This document shows, piece by piece, positions 1 through 7,667 of a stretch of 64,000 nucleotides of DNA (its first letter is position 1; the number at the start of each line of letters is the position of its first letter). The DNA is from Anaerolineaceae bacterium (GTDB lineage: Bacteria; Chloroflexota; Anaerolineae; Aggregatilineales; Phototrophicaceae), in NCBI GenBank assembly GCA_002699585.1, contig PABP01000009.1:248001-312000 (forward strand). Reading direction: 5' to 3'. The notes below the pieces were generated by a model, which did not search any database, was not told the DNA's origin, and worked only from the letters and a program-made list of their open reading frames with translations. A program made the position numbers and the translations under genes.

Positions 1-604
1 CGACCGTGATGCTGGCACTTGGCCCACCCATATCGGTCTGAACCCAACCTGGGTCCATGGCAATGACGATGATGCCATCATCCTTAAGGTCAACAGCTAA
101 ACTTTTTGCTTCCATGTTGATGGCCGCCTTGCTCATGCGGTAAGCATAGCTGCCACCTGTTGACCCGCTAATCGACCCCATGCCCGATGACATCATTACG
201 ACACGCGGTGTTTCGCCACTTTTCAAAAGCGGATAATACGCTTCAGTGACCATCAGCGGCCCGGTGACATTGATGTGCAGAATTTTAGTGATCCGATCCA
301 TATCGAGGTCGCCGAGTTGGCTGGCTTTTGCGCCTGGGTTGACCGCTGCGTTATTGATGAGCACATCCAGCGAATCGGTATGGGCTTTAACAGCGTCAGC
401 ACTGGCTTTAATCGACGCCGCATCGCTGACATCCAACTGAATAATGTGTAGCTGTTCACTATATTGGGTTGCCAACGCGTTTAGCTCACTGGCATCTTCT
501 GGATTGCGGCAAGCTGCGAAGACGACATCGCCGTTTTCTAATGCTTGCTTGACCAGGCCTAGCCCAATACCGCGATTACTCCCTGTGATGAGTACCTTTT
601 GCAT
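1..604 (-). CDS. SDR-family oxidoreductase, 3' end off the left edge
   Basis: About 201 residues are visible; the gene continues past the left edge. It begins at the ATG on the minus strand ending at 604 and reads MQKVLITGSNRGIGLG, which has the TGxxxGIG cofactor loop of classical short-chain dehydrogenases. Further on are NNAAVNPG, MMSSGMGS and YAYRMSKAA, giving the Ser and Tyr-x-x-x-Lys of the catalytic centre, then PGWVQTDMGG. The Pro-Gly-Trp-Val-Thr-Asp-Met type end resembles the C-factor/sniffer branch of NAD(P)-dependent reductases. The substrate cannot be told. It lies upstream of a second SDR on the same strand but 280 bases away, so joint transcription is not obvious. Confidence 0.85.
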   Translation of the reverse strand, partial: MQKVLITGSNRGIGLGLVKQALENGDVVFAACRNPEDASELNALATQYSEQLHIIQLDVSDAASIKASADAVKAHTDSLDVLINNAAVNPGAKASQLGDLDMDRITKILHINVTGPLMVTEAYYPLLKSGETPRVVMMSSGMGSISGSTGGSYAYRMSKAAINMEAKSLAVDLKDDGIIVIAMDPGWVQTDMGGPSASITV

Positions 605-793
605 CTAATCTCCCTTATTCGCTGATTAATCAAATCTGGATTTAATTAATAGGATACAGCATTCCCACTTGTCTGACATGAGAATGCTGTAAGTTGTTTT
701 TTAGAATAAGTGCTTAACTGTACACACTGTCATCAGCAATCAGTCAGGGTGACTTTAATCGTTAACCCACGCTCCCATCTTTGCTTTTAAGCG

Positions 794-830
794 TCCCCTC
801 TCCTTCGGGGAGGGGATTTAGGGGTGGGGT
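794..830 (+). repeat. 37-bp dispersed repeat, copy 1
   Basis: A C-rich/G-rich imperfect palindrome (cccctctccttcggggaggg core) followed by atttaggggtgggg. The same 37 bases occur in reverse orientation at 62026-62062 with a single mismatch. It is the only recognisable content of the 605-887 gap between two minus-strand genes. No coding role is visible. Confidence 0.7.
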
Positions 831-887
831 TTAGCTAAAATTGCTGTCACACTCTGCTGAAGCTTTCCTGGCTGCCAACAGCTCTTT

Positions 888-1706
888 TTACATGCCACCA
901 GCGATTTCCAGCACCTGGCCGCTAACATAGTTGGAGAGCGGGCTGGCGAAGAACAACATCGGCCCAGCAGCTTCATCGACCGAGCCAGGGCGGCCCATCG
1001 GGATTGTCTTGAACAGCATGTCGCGTACTTTGTCCGGCATTCCCAGTGTGATCGTCTGACCTTCGCGTTCGGTTTCGTCGCCGCCGCGCGTCTGCGTCAG
1101 GCGCGTATCGATGTAACCGAAGGCAATCGCGTTCACCTGAATATTGAAGATGCCCCATTCTTTGGAGAGTGTTTTGGTCATGCCGATGACGCCCGCCTTG
1201 CCGGAGGCATAATTGACCTGGCCGATGTTGCCGCGCGTGCCCGTCGTGCTGCTGACGTTGATGATCTTACGCGCCTGGGCCACGCCATTATCGGCGATTT
1301 CCTGCTTGGCGACTTCCCGCATATACGGGATCGCTGCCTTGATGATCTTGAAGGGGGCAGTCAGGTGGATTGCGATAATCGCGTCCCACTGGTCGTCAGT
1401 CATCTTGTGGATGAGCGCATCCCAGGTGTACCCGGCATTATTCACCAGAATATCCAACTTGCCGAAGCGGTCAATCGTATTGCCGATTAGGGCTTCGATG
1501 TCGCTGTCTTTGGTGACATCTCCGGCGATGGCCAGCGCTTCGCCGCCTGCCGCTTCGATTTCAGCGACCAGTGCATTGGCTGGCACCGGATCAATGTCAT
1601 TGATGACGACTTTCGCGCCGTATTGCGCATAGAGCTTGGCAGTCGCCGCACCAATGCCGCGTCCACTGCCCGTAACGATGGCTACTTTGTCTTGTAATAG
1701 GGTCAT
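888..1706 (-). CDS. FabG-like SDR, 3-oxoacyl-ACP/CoA reductase type
   Basis: A 272-residue classical SDR. The chosen start is the ATG ending at 1706 (MTLLQDKVAIVTGSGRGIGA), because GAGG sits about 8 bases upstream and the sequence fits the family; an upstream ATG would add 16 unrelated residues. Visible motifs are TGSGRGIG (cofactor loop, about residues 11-18), NNAG, NVSSTTG (catalytic Ser) and YASGK (catalytic Tyr and Lys). These fit an NADP(H)-dependent beta-ketoacyl or 3-hydroxyacyl-CoA reductase. The adjacent TetR regulator on the same strand and the fatty-acid-type genes later in the window fit lipid metabolism, but the actual substrate is inferred. Confidence 0.88.
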   Translation of the reverse strand: MTLLQDKVAIVTGSGRGIGAATAKLYAQYGAKVVINDIDPVPANALVAEIEAAGGEALAIAGDVTKDSDIEALIGNTIDRFGKLDILVNNAGYTWDALIHKMTDDQWDAIIAIHLTAPFKIIKAAIPYMREVAKQEIADNGVAQARKIINVSSTTGTRGNIGQVNYASGKAGVIGMTKTLSKEWGIFNIQVNAIAFGYIDTRLTQTRGGDETEREGQTITLGMPDKVRDMLFKTIPMGRPGSVDEAAGPMLFFASPLSNYVSGQVLEIAGGM

Positions 1707-1808
1707 GTTTTGCCTCTTAATACATAAAGGCGATGGCCGTGGACCATCGCACAATAAATCGCAAGTTTGTTATGCAGCAGGGGATGTCCGCAGGCCGGGT
1801 CATCGTGC

Positions 1809-2477
1809 TCAGGCCAGTTCTTCTTTGACAGCCGTTAGCGACACCAGGAACGTATCGCTCATGATCTCGGCGACCTGTTCACCGGATAGGCGGCCATTGG
1901 GTTTGAACCACACGCCGACCCAGTTATGGGCGCCCAGCATGGCCTTGGCGACAATCGCCGCGTCCACCTGCCGGAATGCCCCGGCGGCCATGCCTTCTTC
2001 AATCACCTTGCGGAACTGTCGCTCGAACGATGCCCGCCGTTGGAAAAAGTTATCGCGCCTTTGGAAAAATTCCTCTTTGCTGGCCTTATCGTTGGCGCTG
2101 CTGCCGCGTGGGCCAAAGTTGGCATTCAGCAGCGACTTGATTTCAAAAACCATCGCCGCGCCAATGGCCGTGTTGGTCGTCACTTCCAGCACATGCGTAT
2201 GGATCATCGCCCGCAGCTTGTCGGTATGGCTCATATTAGGGTCAGCGGCAATCGGCTCGACCTTGGCAATGGCTTGCTCCAGGCCCAGTTCCAGCACGGC
2301 CAGCAGCAAAAAATCCTTGCTCTTAAAATGGTGATACAAGCTGGCCGCCGTCAAATTCACACGCGAGGCGATGTCTTTCATGGTGGTGGCGTCATAGCCA
2401 TGTTCGCGCAGGACATCTGCCGCTGCCCGAACAATTTCTTCCGGGCTGACGGATTGGTCGGCGGGTTTACGAGCCAA
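1809..2477 (-). CDS. TetR-family transcriptional regulator
   Basis: About 222 residues. The start is probably the TTG ending at 2477 (MARKPADQSVSPEEIV), since AAGGG lies 7-8 bases upstream; other TTG starts a few codons upstream are possible and no ATG is available. Residues 15-60 form the TetR DNA-binding domain, with the family signature of a helix-turn-helix followed by LYHHFKSKDFLLLAV. The C-terminal helical part is a ligand-binding domain of unknown specificity. It lies 102 bases upstream of, and co-directional with, the FabG-like gene, a typical arrangement for a repressor of lipid or acyl-CoA genes. The 428-base gap on its 5' side would hold its operator. Confidence 0.88.
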   Translation of the reverse strand: MARKPADQSVSPEEIVRAAADVLREHGYDATTMKDIASRVNLTAASLYHHFKSKDFLLLAVLELGLEQAIAKVEPIAADPNMSHTDKLRAMIHTHVLEVTTNTAIGAAMVFEIKSLLNANFGPRGSSANDKASKEEFFQRRDNFFQRRASFERQFRKVIEEGMAAGAFRQVDAAIVAKAMLGAHNWVGVWFKPNGRLSGEQVAEIMSDTFLVSLTAVKEELA

Positions 2478-2558
2478 AATAGGTCCCTTCAACAATCACT
2501 AAATGTATCAAGCAGTTAAGTACATTGGGTGTTTCACATTGCTCTAACTAAGTATCAA

Positions 2559-2580
2559 GTCGTTAGTGATTAGTTTTTAG
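2559..2580 (+). repeat. degenerate heptad array GTNNTTA, plus orientation
   Basis: Reads gtcgtta-gtgatta-gttttta, three 7-base units of the form GTNNTTA. The same unit type appears on the opposite strand 50 bases away and again beside uvrC. Confidence 0.55.
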
Positions 2581-2628
2581 ATTTTGCCAGTCTACTATGC
2601 ATCGTTATGATTGGCAGTTCGCTTTAGC

Positions 2629-2657
2629 AAACCACTAACCACTAACGACTAAAAACT
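2629..2657 (-). repeat. degenerate heptad array GTNNTTA, minus orientation
   Basis: On the minus strand this reads gttttta-gtcgtta-gtggtta-gtggttt, four 7-base units. Together with 2559-2580 it forms a loose inverted pair in the TetR/serB intergenic region. It could be a regulator binding site or a mobile simple repeat; the sequence does not decide. Confidence 0.55.
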
Positions 2658-2788
2658 GTAAACTCCCCAATTAAATAACAATTTGATTATACCAATCGAC
2701 CCAAGCCAATCAAGCACACGCGAATGATAAGAAGGTCTACTGTACAAAACACCTGAGAAATTTCGTTCAGTCTGTGGATAGGGTGGGG

Positions 2789-2817
2789 TTCTTATCTGCA
2801 CAGAGGATCGTTATAAT
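2789..2817 (+). promoter_or_regulatory. possible sigma70-type promoter of the serB-like operon
   Basis: A perfect TATAAT at 2812-2817 with a weak ttctta 17 bases upstream at 2789-2794. The start codon of the first gene is 89 bases downstream of the -10 box. Only the -10 element is convincing. Confidence 0.35.
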
Positions 2818-2905
2818 GCCTACCGCTGTGCCTCTGTGGGTCGTTGGAACTTAGGGACGGCATACGCAAAGGTAGCTATTCGTAAGTGCAATTGTTGGAG
2901 ATCCT

Positions 2906-3760
2906 ATGCGCACCACACGTTGGACAAGTTACGATCTCATCTTTTTTGATTGCGACAGCACCCTCTCCACCATCGAAGGCATCGACGAACTCGCCAAGCT
3001 AAAAGGCAAAGAGGGACGTGTCGGCATTCTGACAGACAAAGCCATGAACGGCGACCTTGACCTGGCTGAGGTCTATGGCAAGCGCCTTAAAGCCATCCGC
3101 CCGACGCGCGGCCAGCTCAAAGCGGTCGAAGAGCGCTACTGGGAAACGACCGTTGAAGATGCGGTGGAAGTCGTTGCTGCTTTGCAGTTCATCGGCAAAA
3201 AAGTGTTCATCATCAGCGGTGGCTTGGTAGATGCTGTGCGCGGCTTTGGTCGTCGCCTGGGCGTTGCCCCGGATCATATCCGCGCTGTGGAACTGGAATA
3301 CAATCAGCTTTCTGGTGAGTGGTGGCGCTATCATGAGCCATCGACCCAGCACAAGCAAACCTACATGGAATACGTCGAGGGTCCGCTGACCATTTCCAGC
3401 GGCAAACCCGATATTATCGCTGAACTGGCCGGTGGCGATGCCGGACGCCGCTTCATGATTGGCGACGGTTCATCTGATCTAGCCACGCGTTCTGTGGTGG
3501 ATTTATTCGTCGGTTACGGCGGTGTCGTCGCTCGTGATAAAGTTAAATCCGGCTCGGAAGTGTTCATCGAGAGTTTATCGCTGGCCCCGGTGCTGCCGCT
3601 GGCGACTGGCCCAACCGGCTATGAGCGCGTCAAAGGCACACCGTATCAAGCCCTCTTTGAAAAAGGCATTCAGATGGCATTGGCTAGCGATGTCCTGTTC
3701 AATGAAGAGCAAAAACGCAACACATTTATCAACGCATTTGAGGAAAAGCCCGACGCATGA
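2906..3760 (+). CDS. HAD phosphatase, phosphoserine phosphatase (SerB)-like
   Basis: 284 residues, ATG at 2906 with GGAG 5 bases upstream. HAD motif I is FFDCDSTL with nucleophile Asp15 and acid/base Asp17; motif II is IISGG; a Lys follows in SSGKPDII; motif IV is IGDGSSD. This is the complete phosphatase set of the SerB-type HAD-IB group. The likely reaction is hydrolysis of phosphoserine or a similar small phosphomonoester in the cytoplasm. About 60 extra C-terminal residues lie beyond the core domain. The stop overlaps the next start by ATGA, and a SerA-type dehydrogenase follows, so a role in serine synthesis is the best guess. It could instead act on another phospho-acid. Confidence 0.8.
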   Translation: MRTTRWTSYDLIFFDCDSTLSTIEGIDELAKLKGKEGRVGILTDKAMNGDLDLAEVYGKRLKAIRPTRGQLKAVEERYWETTVEDAVEVVAALQFIGKKVFIISGGLVDAVRGFGRRLGVAPDHIRAVELEYNQLSGEWWRYHEPSTQHKQTYMEYVEGPLTISSGKPDIIAELAGGDAGRRFMIGDGSSDLATRSVVDLFVGYGGVVARDKVKSGSEVFIESLSLAPVLPLATGPTGYERVKGTPYQALFEKGIQMALASDVLFNEEQKRNTFINAFEEKPDA

Positions 3761-4413
3761 CCCAAAAATTCACTGGTGTTATCTTCGATATGGATGGCAC
3801 GCTGGTTGATAGTGAAATCATCTGGCATATCGCTGAATCGGAAATGTTCGCGGATCGCGGCATCGACTATACCGACGAAATTCGTCAGCACATCATCGGC
3901 ATGCGCCTGGATGAGATGTTCATCACGCTGGCCGACGTGGTTGGCCTGACCGAACCCGTCGACGCCCTGGCTGTGGAGCTACAGGACCGCATGCTGGCGC
4001 TGATCCCGGAGAAGGTGAAGGCCAAACCAGGCGCTCTGGAAATCATCGAGTACGTCGCTGACCTGGGCGTGCCGTATTGCATCGCCAGCAGTTCACCGCA
4101 GTCGATCATCGATGCGACTGTTGTGTCACAAGGCTGGACTGATCTGATCCCGCATACCTACTCGGCCAATGTCGTTCCCCTGGGCAAGCCTGCCCCGGAT
4201 ATTTACCTGTACGCTGCCAAGCAATTGGGTGTCGACCCGGCAGGCTGCCTTGCGCTGGAAGACAGTCCCGCAGGGAGTCGTGCTGCCGTTGCCGCAGGCA
4301 TGACCTGCTACGCCGTTCCCGATGGCCACAGTGACCCGGCCCAATTCCGAGAAATTACGCCGCACGTCTTCAGTGACCTGCATGCTGTCCTCGAAGATTT
4401 ACGCCAGAGTTAG
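3757..4413 (+). CDS. HAD-superfamily hydrolase, beta-phosphoglucomutase/YcjU-like group
   Basis: 218 residues, translationally coupled to the preceding gene by a 4-base ATGA overlap. Motif I is IFDMDGTLVDSE (Asp11, Asp13), motif II is IASSSPQS, motif III is the Lys in PLGKPAPD, and motif IV is ALEDSPAG. A helical cap follows motif I. These are the hallmarks of HAD-IA phosphatases and phosphomutases acting on sugar or polyol phosphates. It sits between the SerB-like and SerA-like genes, which may mean it cleans up a side product, but the substrate is not visible. Confidence 0.8.
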   Translation: MTQKFTGVIFDMDGTLVDSEIIWHIAESEMFADRGIDYTDEIRQHIIGMRLDEMFITLADVVGLTEPVDALAVELQDRMLALIPEKVKAKPGALEIIEYVADLGVPYCIASSSPQSIIDATVVSQGWTDLIPHTYSANVVPLGKPAPDIYLYAAKQLGVDPAGCLALEDSPAGSRAAVAAGMTCYAVPDGHSDPAQFREITPHVFSDLHAVLEDLRQS

Positions 4414-4430
4414 TCCTGGGAAATAGGCCT

Positions 4431-6026
4431 ATGACCGAAGATCGTATCGTCCTGACTGCCACCGACCTGACTCGTGAGGCCATCGACCTGCTGGAAGCCG
4501 CTGAGGGCATTGTCGTGCGCTCGGTGGTGCCCAAAGTCGAGCAGGTCCACGATAACATTGCGGAAGCAACCGCTCTCATCACCCGTGACGAGATCCGCCT
4601 CGACGCGGATATACTCAACCGCGCCAAGAAGCTCAAGGTGATCGCGCGCGTTTCTCCCAGCCTGACCAACGTCGATATTGAAGCGGCAACGACCAAGGGC
4701 ATCCTGGTGATGAACACGCCGGGGGCTAGTTCCGTCGCTGCCGGGGAGCATACCTTCGCCCTGATGTTGGCACTCAGTCGCCGCCTGATGACCGTGCATA
4801 ACAGCCTGCGCGAAGGCTACTGGCTGCTGGAGCGCAAACGGCAGGTCGGCACCCAGCTAGCAGGCAAGACGCTCGGCTTGGTGGGGCTAGGGCGCGTCGG
4901 ACGGGTGGTTGCCCACCGGGCACTGGCCTTCGGCATGAACATCCTGGCATACGATCCCTACATCAGTGAAGACAACGCTCCCGACCGTGTGCAGCTCGTG
5001 GGTTTATCAGAATTGCTCAGTCGTAGCGATTTCGTCAGCCTGCATGTGCCCTTCACCCGCGAAACCAATCACATCATTGATGCCCAGGCCATCGCCATGA
5101 TGAAACCTGGTGCGCGCCTGATTAATACCTCAGTCGGCAGCGCCATAGACGAGGTTGCTGTCATTGAAGCCATGCAGTCCGGCCATCTGGGTGGTGTTGC
5201 GCTTGATGTCTACAGCGAAGAGCCGCCCTATAACAGCCCCCTAATCGGCATGGATGGCGTGGTGCATACGCCCCACATCGGCGACAATACCGTCGAAGCT
5301 ACCCAGGACCTCAGCCTGAGCGTGGTCCGTCAGGTGCTCGATGCCTTGTTCGACCGTGATTATCGCAATGTGGTCAATATGCCCTTATTGCCCGGTGCGG
5401 ATTACGATCAGGTGCGGCCCTACGTCCAACTTGCGGAAAGCATCGGCAAGTTACATCAAGCTCTGGCCCGCATTCCCGTGCGCCGTGTCGCCGTCGAAGT
5501 CGTCGGCGAAGAATTGGATGGTCTGATTAAAGTCATGACGGTTGGCATCCTCAAGGGCCTGTTGCAGCCCATCCTCGGTGATGCCGTCAGCGTTGTAAAT
5601 GCGCCCGTCCTGGCGGCTGAACGTGGCTGGCAAGTCACGCAGGTCAAAGGTGTCCAGAAGACTGACTACACCAATGCCATTACCTGTCAGGTCACGCTGG
5701 AAGATGGTGAGGAGATTGCCATTACCGGCACGCTGCTGGACCGCATGAAGCCCTATATCGTGCAGATCAACGAGTACATCATGAACTTCGTGCCGGAAGG
5801 CCACATGCTGCTGATGGGCAGCTACGATAAGCCTGGTGTCATTGGTCGCATTGGGTCGCTCATGGCCGAGCGCGAAGTCAACATCGCCAGTTGGCACACA
5901 GGCCGTGCGGAAAAAGGCGGTCAGACCCTGACGGTGCTCACGCTCGATGAGTCGTTGCCCGACGCCATCTTCAAGGACATGGAACAACTCGATTTCGTGC
6001 GCCATCTGCATCGCATCAATCTCTAA
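4431..6026 (+). CDS. serA: SerA-type D-3-phosphoglycerate dehydrogenase homologue lacking the catalytic Arg
   Basis: 531 residues, the length and architecture of the long SerA class: a 2-hydroxyacid dehydrogenase core (1-310), an intervening ASB-like domain (about 320-450) and a C-terminal ACT domain (about 457-531). The Rossmann loop is GLGRVGR with Asp175 downstream (AYDPY). Glu264 (DVYSEEP) and His282 (TPHIG) of the catalytic triad are present. The third residue, an Arg in the usual NxxRG segment that binds the substrate carboxylate, is Val235 here (NTSVGSAID, codon gtc at 5133). The GxGVDN-type segment is also altered (SPSLTN, 75-80). Family membership and the operon say serine synthesis; the missing Arg makes substrate and activity uncertain. 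The symbol refers to homology. Confidence 0.8.
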   Translation: MTEDRIVLTATDLTREAIDLLEAAEGIVVRSVVPKVEQVHDNIAEATALITRDEIRLDADILNRAKKLKVIARVSPSLTNVDIEAATTKGILVMNTPGASSVAAGEHTFALMLALSRRLMTVHNSLREGYWLLERKRQVGTQLAGKTLGLVGLGRVGRVVAHRALAFGMNILAYDPYISEDNAPDRVQLVGLSELLSRSDFVSLHVPFTRETNHIIDAQAIAMMKPGARLINTSVGSAIDEVAVIEAMQSGHLGGVALDVYSEEPPYNSPLIGMDGVVHTPHIGDNTVEATQDLSLSVVRQVLDALFDRDYRNVVNMPLLPGADYDQVRPYVQLAESIGKLHQALARIPVRRVAVEVVGEELDGLIKVMTVGILKGLLQPILGDAVSVVNAPVLAAERGWQVTQVKGVQKTDYTNAITCQVTLEDGEEIAITGTLLDRMKPYIVQINEYIMNFVPEGHMLLMGSYDKPGVIGRIGSLMAEREVNIASWHTGRAEKGGQTLTVLTLDESLPDAIFKDMEQLDFVRHLHRINL

Positions 6027-6076
6027 GTGGCCTTTTGAGAGCGAGCCTCCTATGCGTTTGCACTCGCTAAATAACC

Positions 6077-6102
6077 GTAGGGGCGCAAGATATTACGCCC
6101 AT
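6077..6102 (+). repeat. REP-like palindrome
   Basis: GTAG head at 6077-6080, then the imperfect palindrome gggcgcaag/atattacgccc. It lies 50 bases past the serA stop codon. One of a family of GTAG-headed palindromes in this window. Confidence 0.6.
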
Positions 6103-6220
6103 TTTTATGCATATTCGTCTGCCCCAGACGAAATCCCTATTGTTATAGAAGGCATTCTTGACGCACACTGTTAGTGTATGTGAATGCAAGCGATGACAAA
6201 TGCACATGGAGCAAGTCACC

Positions 6221-6847
6221 ATGAAATTACGCCTTCTGCTCATGATCGTGATCTTTGCGCTGGCAGCTTGTACGGGCGGTGAAGCGCCCGCAGAGTCCAC
6301 TGCTGCCCCGGAAGAACCAACCGACGTTCCTGCGGAAGTCGCGCCTACCCAGGCGGTGATCGTCGTCACCCGTGACCCTAACGATTCGCCCTTTGGTGCT
6401 GTCGATGAAGACGTAGAAGTCACCGAGGACCCCAATCCTGACGCGCTCTTCGATAGCATCCATATTATCCGTATGGGGGGTGGCGACGGTGTAGAGACGA
6501 TTGAGATGGAATTGCGCCAGGATGGCTCTTATGTGCGCAACGGTACAGCAGGCGTTATCTCCCCGGAAAATGTGCTTGAGGTCGATGCGCAGCTTGATGA
6601 GGTCCAGTTCTTCCAGATGAACGGCGACATGCTCGGCCCGGGCGGCGATGATCGCGCCTTTACCTATGGCGTCACCGTCGAACGCGCTGGCTCCCGCCGT
6701 ACCATCCAGGCTGATGATCGTTATATGCCGATTGTGTTCAAAGAATTTGTTGCGCGCGTTCTTCAGATCGGGGTCGGCCCGCAATCGACACCCATCCAGC
6801 GCCCGACAGAACTGAGTCCTACGGAGCCACCGACACCCGCCAGTTAG
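6221..6847 (+). CDS. predicted lipoprotein of unknown function
   Basis: 208 residues from the ATG at 6221; GGAG lies 9 bases upstream and this start gives a clean signal MKLRLLLMIVIFALAAC with lipobox Cys17. An upstream ATG would add seven hydrophilic residues before the signal. After the Cys is a low-complexity stretch rich in Ala, Pro and Glu (about 18-60), then a compact beta-rich domain (about 80-185), then a Pro/Thr tail. I do not recognise the domain. It is predicted to be anchored on the outer face of the cytoplasmic membrane. It stands alone between two REP-like elements, with a terminator 73 bases after its stop. Confidence 0.75.
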   Translation: MKLRLLLMIVIFALAACTGGEAPAESTAAPEEPTDVPAEVAPTQAVIVVTRDPNDSPFGAVDEDVEVTEDPNPDALFDSIHIIRMGGGDGVETIEMELRQDGSYVRNGTAGVISPENVLEVDAQLDEVQFFQMNGDMLGPGGDDRAFTYGVTVERAGSRRTIQADDRYMPIVFKEFVARVLQIGVGPQSTPIQRPTELSPTEPPTPAS

Positions 6848-6880
6848 GCTCTGTCGGCATTTCAGAATAGGGGCATTTTC

Positions 6881-6903
6881 GTAGTAGCAAGGCATCGCCT
6901 TGC
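6881..6903 (+). repeat. REP-like palindrome
   Basis: Overlapping GTAG heads at 6881-6887 followed by the 7-bp inverted repeat gcaaggc-atc-gccttgc (6887-6903). Confidence 0.55.
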
Positions 6904-6919
6904 TCTGCCATAACATATC

Positions 6920-6943
6920 AGGCACGCGCAATCGTGCCTTTTT
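6920..6943 (+). terminator. Rho-independent terminator of the lipoprotein gene
   Basis: Stem aggcacg (6920-6926) pairs with cgtgcct (6933-6939), followed by a short T-run. It lies between the plus-strand lipoprotein and the end of a converging minus-strand gene. Confidence 0.65.
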
Positions 6944-7661
6944 AGTTCCCTATCCACCCGCTGAGGTCTGCCAACGAATGTAAACTACTCGCGTTTCTTG
7001 CTCCCGCCCGTGCCAGATGCACCGCCTGCAAGCCGCTGGCTTGGGCCGCTCGTACATGCCGAACATCGTCATCGACGATCAGGCACATCTCGGCAGACGA
7101 CACCCCACAGCGGCTGGCGACCAGCTCATAGTATATTGCGTCCCGGTCGAGCTGGTCCATCGTATCCACGCCGAAAATATGCTCAAAATGTTCAGAGATA
7201 CTCGCATGCGCCAACAAGGTCTGTGCCTGTTTGGCGAAGCTGTCGCTGCACACATGCAAATGAAAATCCCGCTGGCTGAGGTCTGCCAGCATGGGCAGCA
7301 CGTCATCAAACAACACCTCTGCCGTGACCAGCGCTGTCTCGCTGGCCAGTGTTGTCGCCAGCCTGTGAATGTCGTCCATGTCAGGTTCGGGGGCGTTCAT
7401 CAGCCGGAACAGGGCGCGTGTCGTGCGGAAAAGGCCCTCACGCAGATTGGCCATGCCGTTATCGCCGCTCAGATGCAAATCAGCGAAGTAGCTGTGCCAA
7501 TCCGCCTGGATGCGGGCATAGGCCGCTGCCCATTGGCTAGCCTGCTGGCCATACTGCACCGCCATCATCTGCCCGACACTCGCAGCAATGAACGGGCGCA
7601 GCCGCGCACTGTCGACTAGTGTGCCGTGCAGATCAAATAATATGTGTTGAATTGTGCTCAA
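6942..7661 (-). CDS. HAD-superfamily hydrolase with DxH in motif I
   Basis: 239 residues. The start codon is TTG ending at 7661 (MSTIQHILFDLHGTLVDS). HAD motif I reads FDLHGTLVD: nucleophile Asp10 is present, but the second Asp, normally the general acid/base of phosphatases, is His12. Motif II (VCSDSF) and the acidic motif IV (IVDDDVRH) are recognisable. The gene starts 6 bases after the stop of the upstream lipoprotein gene on the same strand, so the two are probably co-transcribed and translationally coupled. It may be a divergent phosphatase or a non-phosphatase HAD enzyme. Confidence 0.72.
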   Translation of the reverse strand: MSTIQHILFDLHGTLVDSARLRPFIAASVGQMMAVQYGQQASQWAAAYARIQADWHSYFADLHLSGDNGMANLREGLFRTTRALFRLMNAPEPDMDDIHRLATTLASETALVTAEVLFDDVLPMLADLSQRDFHLHVCSDSFAKQAQTLLAHASISEHFEHIFGVDTMDQLDRDAIYYELVASRCGVSSAEMCLIVDDDVRHVRAAQASGLQAVHLARAGARNASSLHSLADLSGWIGN

Positions 7662-7667
7662 AGTAGC

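Larger units (their letters stand above)
2478..2905. other. 428-base divergent intergenic region
   Basis: This gap separates the minus-strand TetR gene from the plus-strand serB-like operon, so it must hold both promoters. It contains two short arrays of degenerate 7-bp units in opposite orientation (2559-2580 and 2629-2657) and a TATAAT-like hexamer at 2812-2817. I see no open reading frame with protein character and no tRNA. Confidence 0.6.
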
